Part shown: piece after piece, positions 7,908-17,336 of the stretch
How positions within the stretch are numbered: the first letter of the stretch is position 1
Layout of the letters: each line of letters begins with the position of its first letter
Assembly: GCF_019049105.1 (NCBI RefSeq)
Contig: NZ_JAHQZR010000002.1
Span: 1-64,000, forward strand
Direction: 5' to 3'
Length of the DNA: 64,000 nucleotides
Origin: Leucobacter chinensis
Lineage (GTDB): Bacteria; Actinomycetota; Actinomycetes; Actinomycetales; Microbacteriaceae
Notes under the pieces: generated by a model
Databases searched by the model: none
Seen by the model: only the letters and a program-made list of their open reading frames with translations
Told to the model about the DNA's origin: nothing
Made by a program: the position numbers and the translations under genes

Positions 7908-8897
7908 GTGGCTGAGGCAAGCGCTGAGCAGCGTGTGTTGAGTCTGATTCTCGCTCTCTTAACCACGGGCGATCGCGGGTCGACAAAGCAGGCGCTGCTC
8001 TCGACGGTGTACGGCTACGCCGAGAGCTACCGACGGGGCGGCGATAACGCCTCGCTTGAACGAAAGTTCGAACGAGATAAAGATCAGCTTCGCGATCTCG
8101 GGATTCCACTCGAGACGTTCACACCCTACGATTCGAGCGGTAACAACCAAGAAACGCACTACCGCATTCGCAAGCAGGTGCTTCAGATTCCTGACACCCT
8201 GACCTTTAGTGACGACGAGCTGCGCATGCTCAACGCTGCGGCCCTCGTGTGGCAAGAGGGCAGCCTGAGCGTTGAATCGCGCAGGGCGATCATGAAGCTG
8301 GGCTCGCTCTCGGGCCCGCTCGTGAACGAGCCAGTGACGGTTGGGCCGGTGTTGACGATCGCCGAGCCCTCGGTTGCGGGCGTTCGCGAGGCGATGGTCG
8401 CCGGGCGAGACATCGCGTTCATGTACCGCAAGCCCGGCGAAGCGGGGAAGCAGCGAACGGTGGCGCCGCTGAGGCTGCACCGCGCCGACCGGCGATGGCA
8501 CCTCATCGCCTATGACCACGATCGTGATGACTACCGAACCTTCCTGCTTTCACGGATCGTGGGCGAGGTCACCATACTGCCGAACTCCTTTGACGAGGCG
8601 CTCGGCGAGGGCGCTTCAGCCGTTGAGCGCGAACTCGCAGAGCTCGAGGCGTCACGAGAAGCAACGCTCGTCGTGACGCCAGGATCACGGGCCGACCACG
8701 CACTAAGCGCCCGTGCCGTACGTCGCGACGAGGCCACCGGCTCGCTCACGCTCAACACCCTCGATTACGTTGCCCTTGCCGAAGAACTCATTGGGTATGG
8801 AGCCGACGTGAGTGTGGTCGAACCGAGCGATCTTATCGAGCATGTGCAACGGCTGGCATCGGCGGTCGCTACGCTTCACGGGGGGAACGCATCGTGA
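7908..8897 (+). CDS. pafB: WYL-domain transcriptional regulator PafB
   Basis: Half of the PafBC heteromeric activator, which in mycobacteria turns on the RecA-independent DNA damage response. The 329-residue protein has an N-terminal winged-helix region (about 1-65: EQRVLSLILALL, then GDNASLERKFERDKDQLRDLGIPL) and a middle linker. The WYL domain spans about 165-240, with WHLIAYD at 187-193 and FLLSRI after it. The GTG start follows AGGAGG with good spacing. It overlaps pafC by 4 bp. Confidence 0.93.
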   Translation: MAEASAEQRVLSLILALLTTGDRGSTKQALLSTVYGYAESYRRGGDNASLERKFERDKDQLRDLGIPLETFTPYDSSGNNQETHYRIRKQVLQIPDTLTFSDDELRMLNAAALVWQEGSLSVESRRAIMKLGSLSGPLVNEPVTVGPVLTIAEPSVAGVREAMVAGRDIAFMYRKPGEAGKQRTVAPLRLHRADRRWHLIAYDHDRDDYRTFLLSRIVGEVTILPNSFDEALGEGASAVERELAELEASREATLVVTPGSRADHALSARAVRRDEATGSLTLNTLDYVALAEELIGYGADVSVVEPSDLIEHVQRLASAVATLHGGNAS

Positions 8898-9898
8898 CGA
8901 ACACCGCATGGACCACCCCAGAGAAGGTTTCGCTGCTGCTGAACCTCATCGCGTATCTCAGGGCGAACGGCCCGACCGAGCTCAGCGACCTCGCGCAGCA
9001 CTTCGGTGTGCCTGAGAAGCAGGTGCGGAGGCTCGTCGAGTTCATCGGCACCGCGGGAGTGCCCGGTGAATCGGCGACCTACCAGCACCAGGATCTCTAC
9101 GACCTTGATTGGGACGCTCTTGAACTCGACGGCATTGTGCACCTGAAACACGTCGTAGGCGTTGATGGAACGCCACGATTCACCTCGACGCAGGCATCTG
9201 CGATTTTGGCAGGCCTGCACTCGATGAAGGCGCTGCTCACGCCAGAGCAGCGTACCGTTGCCAGTTCTGCGGAGGCAAAACTGCGGCTCGCGACCACCGC
9301 CGAGCCGACGACGCTCTCGGTGAGCACCGGCGATGATCCGCTTGCTGATCGGCTCGCGGTCGCCGACGAAGCGATCGCGGCTGGCAAACAGCTCACGTTT
9401 TCGTACCGTGGCGCAAATGATATTGCATCTGAACGCGTTGTCGACGTACATCGACTGTTCCAACTGCAGGGCGCATGGTGTTTCGAGGGCTGGTGCCACG
9501 ACCGTGAGGCAATGCGCACATTTCGCGTCGATCTTGCGAGGGGGCTTGCTGTGCTCGAGGCCGCGCAGACGCACCCGGCCGAGCACGAAAATCTCAACCG
9601 TGAGGCGAGTGAGACTGGCATCGATGCAGAGGCACTCGTTGACGAGACGGTGATGTATCGCTTGGGTCCGTGGGATCCCGAGGTGCTCGGCACCGAAGCC
9701 GACGGTAGGGCCCGCGTGCGGGTCGCGCTCATGCACGAGGCGAGGGCGATCACGCTCGTGAGCCTCGCCCCTGGCCTCATCGAACTCACGCAGCCCCCGC
9801 ACCTGCGCAGACTTGTCGCTGACTGGGCCGCCCAGGCCGCTCGTGCCGCCAACGGAGCGTGGCCTCAGGCTGGCACTGCAAAAGATTCGGTACACTAA
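8894..9898 (+). CDS. pafC: WYL-domain transcriptional regulator PafC
   Basis: Partner of PafB (334 residues). The N-terminal winged helix lies at about 9-55 (LLLNLIAYLRANGPTELSDL, then EKQVRRLVEFI). The WYL domain sits at about 155-230 with AWCFEGWCHD in the WYL position and MRTFRVDL after it. A C-terminal WCX-like extension follows. GTG start, 4-bp overlap with pafB, and tatC starts 4 nt after its stop, so the genes are co-transcribed. Confidence 0.92.
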   Translation: MTNTAWTTPEKVSLLLNLIAYLRANGPTELSDLAQHFGVPEKQVRRLVEFIGTAGVPGESATYQHQDLYDLDWDALELDGIVHLKHVVGVDGTPRFTSTQASAILAGLHSMKALLTPEQRTVASSAEAKLRLATTAEPTTLSVSTGDDPLADRLAVADEAIAAGKQLTFSYRGANDIASERVVDVHRLFQLQGAWCFEGWCHDREAMRTFRVDLARGLAVLEAAQTHPAEHENLNREASETGIDAEALVDETVMYRLGPWDPEVLGTEADGRARVRVALMHEARAITLVSLAPGLIELTQPPHLRRLVADWAAQAARAANGAWPQAGTAKDSVH

Positions 9899-9902
9899 AC
9901 CG

Positions 9903-10697
9903 GTGGCCAAAACGAAACGAAAAAGGGGGCGCGGGGAAGCCCGCATGAGCCTTGCCGAGCACTTTTTAGAGCTTCGCAAACGGCTGCTCATTTCGGCGAT
10001 CGCGATCATGGTGGGCCTGGTCGCTGGGTGGTTCCTCAAGATGTATGTCTGGGACGTGCTGCGCCGGCCGATCAAAGATATCGAGGAATCGACCGGAAGG
10101 CTCGCCGCGATCAACTACGGTGACGTGACGAGCGCCTTCGACCTACAGGTGCAGATCGCGCTTTTCATCGCGGTCATCATTGCCTCACCGGTGTGGCTCT
10201 ATCAGATCTGGGCGTTCTTCGCGCCAGGTCTCACCAAACGTGAGAAGCTCTACACCGTGGGCTTCTTCGGCTCGGCCATTCCGCTCTTTCTCGCTGGCAT
10301 TTACGCGGGCTGGCTCGTGTTCCCGAACATTGTGCGCCTGCTCATCAGCTTTGCGCCCGCCGAAGATCCCGCGCTGTTGACGGCGCGATCGTACCTTGAC
10401 CTTGCTTTCAAGCTCATGCTCGCGGTGGGTATTGGTTTCGTCATGCCCGTGTTCATCGTGCTCCTGAACTTCATTGGCGTGTTTTCGGCCAAGTCGATCA
10501 TTAAGTCGTGGCGAGTCGCGATTCTCGCGATCATTCTCTTCGCCGGTATCACGACGCCGGCCGCCGACCTCGTGAGCATGTTCTTGCTCGCTGTTCCCAT
10601 GATCTTGCTGTACTTTATCGCTGCGTTGATCGCGTACATTCACGATCGAAGGCACGAGAAGCGCATGACCGAAGAGTTTGCCGAGTACGACCTATGA
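9903..10697 (+). CDS. tatC: Sec-independent protein translocase subunit TatC
   Basis: Integral membrane subunit that binds twin-arginine signal peptides in the Tat pathway. From the GTG at 9903 the protein has 264 residues. After a basic N-terminus come the conserved MSLAEHFLELRKRLLIS and six membrane segments. The cytosolic loop signature FFAPGLTKREK and the C-terminal segment PAADLVSMFLLAVPMILLY are typical. The 4-nt gap after pafC leaves no room for tatA, which usually lies there. Its last 4 bp overlap the start of helY (ATGA). Confidence 0.95.
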   Translation: MAKTKRKRGRGEARMSLAEHFLELRKRLLISAIAIMVGLVAGWFLKMYVWDVLRRPIKDIEESTGRLAAINYGDVTSAFDLQVQIALFIAVIIASPVWLYQIWAFFAPGLTKREKLYTVGFFGSAIPLFLAGIYAGWLVFPNIVRLLISFAPAEDPALLTARSYLDLAFKLMLAVGIGFVMPVFIVLLNFIGVFSAKSIIKSWRVAILAIILFAGITTPAADLVSMFLLAVPMILLYFIAALIAYIHDRRHEKRMTEEFAEYDL

Positions 10698-12892
10698 CTG
10701 AACCATTGAGCCAAGACCTCACCGAGTTCCAAGAACGACTGAAGTACCCGCTCGATGCCTTCCAGCTCGCCGCTTGCGAGTCGCTCGACCGCGGCAAGAG
10801 CGTGCTCGTCGCGGCGCCGACCGGTGCCGGTAAAACGACCATCGCCGAGTTCGCGATCTGGCTTGCTCGGGGCAGGGAACAGGGGCGCGTGTTCTATACC
10901 GCCCCGATTAAGGCGCTGTCGAACCAGAAATTCCATGAGCTTCGTGCCGAGTACGGCGACGACGAGGTAGGCCTGCTCACGGGCGACACGAATCTGCGCG
11001 GCAACGCGCCCATTACGGTCATGACGACCGAGGTGCTGCGCAACATGATCTATGAGGGATCGAAAGACCTCGACGATCTCGCATACGTGATTCTCGATGA
11101 GGTGCACTACCTCGCCGACCGTTTTCGTGGCGCGGTATGGGAAGAGGTCATTTTGCACCTGCCCTCGCACGTGAAGCTGGTCTCGCTCTCGGCGACGGTT
11201 TCGAACGCCGAAGAGTTTGGCGACTGGTTGCACACCGTGCGCGGTAACACCGAGGTCATCGTGTCTGAACACCGGCCCGTTCCGCTCTTTCAGCACGTCA
11301 TGGTCAAAGACACGATGTACCCGCTCTTTGTCGACCGCGACGGCGAGCTCGCCCAACGTGGAAAGCTCAACCGTGAGCTCGTGCGCATGGAACGTGGCAG
11401 CGAAAGCGATCGTCGTGGGGGAGGCCGGGGCGGTTTCACGAGGCGCAACCGTATTCAGCACGGCAGGCTCGCCCACATGCTCGATGAGGCAAAACTCTTG
11501 CCGGGCATCGTCTTCATCTTCAGCCGCAAAGGCTGCGACATGGCGGTCATGCGCTGTCTACAAGACGGCGTGAGGCTCACGACGAAGGAGGAGCGCGACG
11601 CGATCCGCCGCATCGTCAAGCACGAGCTGCGTGGCTTCTCGCGCGACGATCTCGCGGTGCTCGGATACAACGCTTGGCTCTCTGGCCTTGAGCGTGGCGT
11701 CGCAGCGCACCACGCGGGGCTCATTCCGCAATTTAAGTCGATCGTTGAAACACTTTTCCAGTCGCGGCTCGTAAAGCTCGTCTTTGCGACCGAGACCCTC
11801 GCGCTCGGTATCAATATGCCGGCGAAGAGCGTCACGATCGAGCAGCTCGACAAGTTCAACGGCGAGACGCGCGTTCCACTCACACCGGGTGAGTACACGC
11901 AGCTCACGGGGCGTGCAGGCCGACGCGGCATCGACACCGAGGGCCACGCGATCATCTCGTGGGAGAGCAGGCAAGACCTCGACGTGATCGCGGGTCTCGC
12001 TTCGAAGCGCCTCTACCCACTGAAGTCGAGCTTTCGGCCCACCTACAACATGGCGGTCAACCTGCTCGAACGCGACACGGTCGAACAGGTGCGCGAGACA
12101 CTGGAGCGCTCGTTCGCGCAGTTCCAGGCCGACAAAGATATGGTGACCCTCGCGCAAGCGGCGCAGGACCAGCAGAAGTCGCTCGCGGGCTACGAGCGGG
12201 CGATGCAGCGGGCCAAGGGTGCCGACCGAGAACGGTGGAAGCGCCGTTATGCGAAACTCAAGCGTGAGACCGACCGCAAGGTGCGCCAGGTGAGCCGCCG
12301 AACGAGCACGATTGCACGGGTGTTCGACCGTGTGACCCTCGTGCTCGAGAGCCTCGGCTATCTCGCCGACACGGGCGAAACACTGAAGCCGACGCAGCAC
12401 GGCGAGCTGTTACGTCGCCTCTATGGCGAGCGCGACCTGCTCGTTGCCGAGTGCCTGCGCTATGGCGTGTGGAACGCGCTCACGCCGCCGCAGCTCGCCT
12501 CACTCGCCGCAGGCGTCGTGTACGAGCCGCGCCGCGAAGACGAGGGATGGGAGCCGCGCATTCCTGGTGAGGCCCTGCGCAACGCCTATGCTGACACGCT
12601 CGATCACTGGGCGAGGCTCGACGGCCTCGAAGAGCAGCATCACTTGCCGCTGAAAGAGCGACCGCACCCTGGCCTCATGCAGGCCATGCATGTCTGGGCC
12701 TCGGGTCGCACGATGGAAGAGACGCTCGAGCGCACCCACCTGATCCCTGGTGACATGGTTCGCGTGACGAAACAGACCATCGACCTGCTCGATCAGATTG
12801 CCGGCCTCGATCACCCGCTCGCAGAGCGCGCACGCGAAGCCAGAAACCTCATCGACCGGGGCATCATCGCCTCGTCAAAGGCCACGGCGTGA
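10694..12892 (+). CDS. helY: Ski2-like DEAD/DEAH-box RNA helicase HelY
   Basis: Superfamily 2 helicase of 732 residues related to Ski2/Mtr4. Motif I is APTGAGKTT at 41-49. Motif II is DEVH at 135-138, motif III is LSATVSN, and motif VI is QLTGRAGRRGID. HHAGLIPQFK and FATETLALGINMPAK mark the second RecA domain. A long alpha-helical C-terminal region (about 440-700) fits the Ski2 ratchet and helical bundle. The ATG at 10694 overlaps the tatC stop; an upstream in-frame start inside tatC would be less likely. It probably acts in RNA processing or decay. It overlaps lnt by 4 bp. Confidence 0.93.
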   Translation: MTEPLSQDLTEFQERLKYPLDAFQLAACESLDRGKSVLVAAPTGAGKTTIAEFAIWLARGREQGRVFYTAPIKALSNQKFHELRAEYGDDEVGLLTGDTNLRGNAPITVMTTEVLRNMIYEGSKDLDDLAYVILDEVHYLADRFRGAVWEEVILHLPSHVKLVSLSATVSNAEEFGDWLHTVRGNTEVIVSEHRPVPLFQHVMVKDTMYPLFVDRDGELAQRGKLNRELVRMERGSESDRRGGGRGGFTRRNRIQHGRLAHMLDEAKLLPGIVFIFSRKGCDMAVMRCLQDGVRLTTKEERDAIRRIVKHELRGFSRDDLAVLGYNAWLSGLERGVAAHHAGLIPQFKSIVETLFQSRLVKLVFATETLALGINMPAKSVTIEQLDKFNGETRVPLTPGEYTQLTGRAGRRGIDTEGHAIISWESRQDLDVIAGLASKRLYPLKSSFRPTYNMAVNLLERDTVEQVRETLERSFAQFQADKDMVTLAQAAQDQQKSLAGYERAMQRAKGADRERWKRRYAKLKRETDRKVRQVSRRTSTIARVFDRVTLVLESLGYLADTGETLKPTQHGELLRRLYGERDLLVAECLRYGVWNALTPPQLASLAAGVVYEPRREDEGWEPRIPGEALRNAYADTLDHWARLDGLEEQHHLPLKERPHPGLMQAMHVWASGRTMEETLERTHLIPGDMVRVTKQTIDLLDQIAGLDHPLAERAREARNLIDRGIIASSKATA

Positions 12893-14436
12893 CCGAAAAG
12901 CCCACCCTTCGCCGGGTACCGCTCATCTTTGCCGCGCCACTCGCGGCCCTGGGCGGGCTGCTCGTCATGCTCGCTTACCCTGGCCAATCGTTGTGGATCA
13001 GCGCCTTCGCAGGCGTACTCGCGATTCTCACCGCCCTCTGGAATCAGAAGGGTCGCCACGGGCTGTGGCTCGGCCTCATCGCCGGAGCAGCCCTGTGGCT
13101 GCCGCTCATCGATTGGCTCACACTGTACCTGGGGCTTATTCCCTGGGCGGCGCTGAGCGGTGCGATGGTGCTCTGGTTCGTGCTCATGGGAGGAGCGATC
13201 TCGCGGGTCACGAGCAGTCTTTCGCAACGCGGCTTTAGCGTGCTCATTACGGTGACGCTGCAGGTGGTGAGCGTTGCCGGTCTCTGGGTCGCTCGCGAAG
13301 GTGTGCAGTCGACCTTTCCGTACGGCGGCTTCGCGTGGGGCCGCCTCGCGCACACGCAAGCAGAGGGGCCGTTGCTCTCGCTCGTCTCGTATCTCGGCTT
13401 TGCCGGGCTCACCGGGCTTATCGTCATGCTCATGGCGGTTCCCGTAGCGGTGTTCTTCGCGAAGCCCCGCGTTTTCCATGCTCCCGTGTCTCTCGTGGCC
13501 GTGGCGGCCACCATTGGTGTGGCATCGTTCGTGCCGCTAGCCGCGCTTGAGGTGACCGACACGGCGCGCATCGTGGGCATTCAGGGCAATTCCCGCTCAG
13601 GCGTGTTCGACGACCGTGAGAACGGCGACGTCATCGCCGATCACATTCGTGAGACGCAGCGTTGGCTTGACGGCTCGAACGAGCCGGTTGACGCGGTGGT
13701 GTGGCCCGAGAACAGCGCTGAATACGGACTCATCGACAACCCCCGAAACCTGCAGCGCGTTCGCGCTCTTGCACGCCTCGCTGATGCACCGATTGTCACT
13801 GGAACGATTCTCGGTGAGGGGCCAGAGGGTGAGCGTACCTACACGAACTCGTCGCTCGTCGTTGAACCTGACTCGCGAGCCATGCCACGGTTCGACAAAC
13901 GTCACCCCGTACCCTTCGCCGAATACATGCCGAACCGGGCGTTTTATCACGCGATCGTTCCCGACCTCGTCGATATGGTGCAGCTCGAATATCAGCATGG
14001 TGCAACCGAAACGGTGTTGCCCGTGGGGCAGCTGCAGGCAGGCATCGCGATCTGTTTTGACATTGTCTTTGACGACATGGCACGAATGATGGTGGGCGAG
14101 GGAGCCCAGGTCATCTTCGCGCAAACGAACAACGCTGACTTCGGCACGACCGACCAGAGCGAGCAGCAGGTGTTTATTGCACGCCTGCGTGCCGTTGAGA
14201 CGGGACGCGCCATCGTGAACATCTCGACCGTCGCGACGAGCGAGATCATCGCGCCCGACGGCAGCGTCTTGGCATCGGTCGAGCCCTGGCAGCCCGGTGC
14301 GATGGAGGCCGAGGTCCCGCTTGTAACCGGCACGACCCCCGCCGTGCGCTTCGGCACACCCATCGCCGGCCTGCTCATCGCCCTTGGCATGCTCTCGCTG
14401 GCATGCACGCTGGTACGATTGAAGAATTCGAAATAA
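12889..14436 (+). CDS. lnt: Apolipoprotein N-acyltransferase
   Basis: Membrane enzyme that adds the third acyl chain to the N-terminal cysteine of lipoproteins. The first ~215 residues hold about six membrane segments, and the last hydrophobic stretch is near 485-507. The periplasmic nitrilase-fold domain carries the complete Glu-Lys-Cys triad: E274 in VVWPENSAEYG, K337 in FDKRHPVPFAEYMP and C389 in GIAICFDIVF. Length (515 aa) is normal. GTG start, 4-bp overlap with helY. The window encodes several lipoproteins (CtaC, LivJ, the FKBP-like protein) that could be substrates. Confidence 0.95.
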   Translation: MTEKPTLRRVPLIFAAPLAALGGLLVMLAYPGQSLWISAFAGVLAILTALWNQKGRHGLWLGLIAGAALWLPLIDWLTLYLGLIPWAALSGAMVLWFVLMGGAISRVTSSLSQRGFSVLITVTLQVVSVAGLWVAREGVQSTFPYGGFAWGRLAHTQAEGPLLSLVSYLGFAGLTGLIVMLMAVPVAVFFAKPRVFHAPVSLVAVAATIGVASFVPLAALEVTDTARIVGIQGNSRSGVFDDRENGDVIADHIRETQRWLDGSNEPVDAVVWPENSAEYGLIDNPRNLQRVRALARLADAPIVTGTILGEGPEGERTYTNSSLVVEPDSRAMPRFDKRHPVPFAEYMPNRAFYHAIVPDLVDMVQLEYQHGATETVLPVGQLQAGIAICFDIVFDDMARMMVGEGAQVIFAQTNNADFGTTDQSEQQVFIARLRAVETGRAIVNISTVATSEIIAPDGSVLASVEPWQPGAMEAEVPLVTGTTPAVRFGTPIAGLLIALGMLSLACTLVRLKNSK

Positions 14437-14451
14437 CCTCAGGAGACAACT

Positions 14452-15222
14452 GTGACTAACCCTCTCGCGCCTGGCCAGCTCGCCGGTAAAAACGTTCTTG
14501 TAACCGGTTCATCGCGTGGCATCGGCGCCGACACGACCACCTACTTTGCCGAGGCCGGCGCGAACGTGGTCATAAACTACCGCAACAAAGCAGCCCGCGC
14601 AGAGAAGCTCGCAACGGGCCTTCGCGAGAAGGGCGTCGAGGCGCTCGTCATTGGTGCCGATCTCACTGACCCCGAGTCGGTTGGCGGCATGATGGCCGAG
14701 GTTAAGGCTCAGTACGGTCAGCTTGACGTGCTCGTGCTCAACGCATCAGGCGGCATGGAGGGCGGCATGGCTGAAGACTATGCACTGAAGCTCAACCGCG
14801 ACGCACAGCTCGCAATGCTCGACGCGGCACTGCCGCTCATGCAAGAGGGTTCACGTGTCGTGTTCGTGACGAGCCACCAGGCACACTTCATTCACACGAC
14901 TCCGACGATGCCCGAGTACGAGCCCGTCGCGCTCTCGAAGCGTGCCGGCGAAGACGCGCTGCGCGAGCGCATTCCCGGTCTCACCGAGCGCGGCATCGAG
15001 TTCGTTGTTGTCTCAGGCGACATGATCGAGGGTACGATCACCGCGACCCTGCTCGAGCGTTCAAACCCGGGTGCGATCTCTGAGCGCCGCGAGTCGGCTG
15101 GCAAGCTCTACAACGTTGCCGAGTTCGCCGCCGAGGTCGCTCTCGCGGCCGTTGAGCCCATCGCCGAGAACAACACCCGCTACGTCGGCGACATCTCGGG
15201 CTTCGCTCCCGTCGCGAAGTAG
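14452..15222 (+). CDS. SDR-family oxidoreductase with altered active-site motif
   Basis: A Rossmann-fold short-chain dehydrogenase/reductase (256 aa). The cofactor motif TGSSRGIG is at 18-25, LNASGG stands for the NNAG strand, and VTSHQAH holds the Ser. In the catalytic segment YEPVALSKRAG the Tyr lies seven residues before the Lys, instead of the usual YxxxK; V occupies the normal Tyr position. The enzyme may use a different proton donor or may not be a classical reductase. GTG start with AGGAG 7 nt upstream. The methyltransferase gene starts 4 nt after its stop. Confidence 0.85.
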   Translation: MTNPLAPGQLAGKNVLVTGSSRGIGADTTTYFAEAGANVVINYRNKAARAEKLATGLREKGVEALVIGADLTDPESVGGMMAEVKAQYGQLDVLVLNASGGMEGGMAEDYALKLNRDAQLAMLDAALPLMQEGSRVVFVTSHQAHFIHTTPTMPEYEPVALSKRAGEDALRERIPGLTERGIEFVVVSGDMIEGTITATLLERSNPGAISERRESAGKLYNVAEFAAEVALAAVEPIAENNTRYVGDISGFAPVAK

Positions 15223-15226
15223 CCTC

Positions 15227-16771
15227 GTGCAGCCCGCAGCGCTGAACCGTCTTCGCGAAGACCTTCTGCGGTCTTCGTACACGACAGAGCAGTTCGAAGC
15301 GTTTGTCGCTGCCGACGCTCGCGAAGCGTTGCGCAGGGGAGTCGTTTTTCCTGCGCAGCGCGAACTCGCAGATCGCGAGCGTGCGGGTCAGATCGATGCC
15401 GCGACGCTCACACTCATGCGTTTATTCGCGCTTGGGCTCGACGTACCGCGCACTGAAGCTTCACAGGCTTTCGCTTCACTCGGGCTTGAGGGAGCTGAGA
15501 GGCTCGGGCTTGTGAGCACCGGTCACAACGACTCAACCGTACGTGCTGCCCTGAGCCTGACCCCCTTCGAATCATGGTTTATTCTTTCCGATCTTGACGA
15601 CCATCTGCGACAGGCCGAAGCTCGTTCCGACCACGTCATGGGTGTTGGGGGCGCGACTCGCTCGCTCATTGAAGCCATCCCGCAAAATCCCGTTGCCCGG
15701 GCGCTTGAGATCGGCACCGGTTGCGGAGTTGTGGCCCTCATGGTGGCTCAGTACGCAGACCACGTCGTCGCAACCGACGTCTCAGAGCGTGCCATTATGT
15801 TTGCTCGCGCTAATGCGGTGCTCAATGAGGTCGAAAACATCGAGCTACGCCTCGGCGATCTCTTCGTCCCGGTCACGGGCGAAACCTTCGATCTCGTGGT
15901 CACCAACCCGCCATTCGTGATCTCGCCACAACACGAAGATGCGGCGAAACAGTTTGTCTACCGCTCGTCAAACGAACCGGGTGATCGGCTGCTCAGGCGG
16001 CTGCTCGCTGAGGTTCCTGCCGTGCTCAACGAAGGTGCATACCTCGTCACCCTCGCGAACTGGGAGTTCGTGTGGGGCGGCGAAGACGGTGAGCAGGCGC
16101 TCGCCTCGCTCGTTCCTGAGGCGGGTGACACCTGCTCGGCATGGCTCATCGAGCGCGGCAGGCAGACCCCGCTCGAGTACGCCTCGCTGTGGTTGCGCGA
16201 CGGCGGGCTGCGCGAGCACGAGACTCGATACCACACCCGTTTATCAGAGTGGATCGCCGATCTCGCCAGCCGTAACGTTTCACGAGTGTGCTTTGGTTAC
16301 GTGATGTTGCGCATGGTGGCAAGCGGCGAACGCGCGTTCGTGCACGCTGAGCGCGTCGCGGGGCAGCTGGGCGGCGAGACGCATTTTGGTTCGGCTTGGT
16401 CTGCAGCCTTCGCTGAGCACGCAGCCGCGACGCAACTGAGCGACGACGCACTGCTCGATAAGCACTACTCGCTTTGCGATGGTGTTGAAGAGGTGCGCAC
16501 GCTTGTGCCTGGCACCGAAGAAATCACGAGCATCTCATTTGTGTTGCGTGACGGTATCGAACGCTTCGAGTCGGTCGACACCTTCACGAGCGCAATGCTG
16601 GGAGCCTGCGATGGCGACCTCACGCTCGGTGAAATTGCCGGTGCTCTCGCCGAGTTACTCGGTGTCGCGACCGATGACGCACGTCTCGAAGCGGCAAGAG
16701 TAGCGCGAGACTTCATTGCGCGGGGTCTCCTCGAAGCCTCGGCCCCTCAGCACCAGCTAGAATTGACGTAA
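15227..16771 (+). CDS. HemK-like class I SAM-dependent methyltransferase
   Basis: A 514-residue protein with a helical N-terminal region (about 1-130). The Rossmann methyltransferase core (about 135-300) has LEIGTGCGVVALM for SAM binding and VVTNPPFVIS, the NPPF/Y motif of N-methyltransferases acting on glutamine or adenine. A C-terminal domain of about 200 residues follows, ending in a helical region. It belongs to an actinobacterial family usually annotated only as methyltransferase; the target is unknown. I chose the GTG at 15227, just after the SDR stop. Confidence 0.85.
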   Translation: MQPAALNRLREDLLRSSYTTEQFEAFVAADAREALRRGVVFPAQRELADRERAGQIDAATLTLMRLFALGLDVPRTEASQAFASLGLEGAERLGLVSTGHNDSTVRAALSLTPFESWFILSDLDDHLRQAEARSDHVMGVGGATRSLIEAIPQNPVARALEIGTGCGVVALMVAQYADHVVATDVSERAIMFARANAVLNEVENIELRLGDLFVPVTGETFDLVVTNPPFVISPQHEDAAKQFVYRSSNEPGDRLLRRLLAEVPAVLNEGAYLVTLANWEFVWGGEDGEQALASLVPEAGDTCSAWLIERGRQTPLEYASLWLRDGGLREHETRYHTRLSEWIADLASRNVSRVCFGYVMLRMVASGERAFVHAERVAGQLGGETHFGSAWSAAFAEHAAATQLSDDALLDKHYSLCDGVEEVRTLVPGTEEITSISFVLRDGIERFESVDTFTSAMLGACDGDLTLGEIAGALAELLGVATDDARLEAARVARDFIARGLLEASAPQHQLELT

Positions 16772-16877
16772 CGAGAGAGGTCGCTCATGGGGTAGGGTGT
16801 TCGCATTCGTGAGACGGTACCCTCTGCGTGAGCGCCGACCTCGGTGAAGTCGTACCCTGAAACCCAAGGAGCACCCT

Positions 16878-17333
16878 GTGCACTGTCCGTTCTGTCGCAA
16901 CTCAGACTCGCGCGTTATCGATTCACGCACCTCTGATGATGGCGCTTCGATTCGTCGCCGTAGGCAGTGCCCGAAGTGCGGCGGGCGGTTCAACACGCTC
17001 GAGTCGGCCAGCCTCATGGTGATTAAGCGCAGTGGGGTCATTGAGGCCTTCAGCCGCGACAAGGTCGTAACGGGCGTGCGTAAGGCGTGTCAGGGAAGGC
17101 CCGTCACCGACACCGACCTCGCAAAGCTCGCGCAAAACGTTGAAGAAAACCTGCGACAGAGCGGAAGCTCACAGTTCGACGCCAACGATATCGGTCTCGC
17201 AGTACTGCCACACTTGCGTACCCTTGACGAAGTCGCGTATCTCCGCTTCGCGAGTGTCTACCAGGGTTTTGATTCGCTCGATGACTTCGAGGCAGCGATC
17301 GCCGACCTTCGTCAAACCACCTCAGAAAGCTAA
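16878..17333 (+). CDS. nrdR: Transcriptional repressor NrdR
   Basis: ATP/dATP-sensing repressor of ribonucleotide reductase genes. The 151-residue protein has the N-terminal zinc ribbon with C3, C6, C31 and C34, the basic RRRRQ stretch between them, and an ATP-cone domain (about 47-137) starting [19 protein letters not shown] start with AAGGAG 7 nt upstream. pyrD starts 3 nt after its stop, so both nucleotide-metabolism genes are probably co-transcribed. Confidence 0.96.
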   Translation: MHCPFCRNSDSRVIDSRTSDDGASIRRRRQCPKCGGRFNTLESASLMVIKRSGVIEAFSRDKVVTGVRKACQGRPVTDTDLAKLAQNVEENLRQSGSSQFDANDIGLAVLPHLRTLDEVAYLRFASVYQGFDSLDDFEAAIADLRQTTSES

Positions 17334-17336
17334 GCC

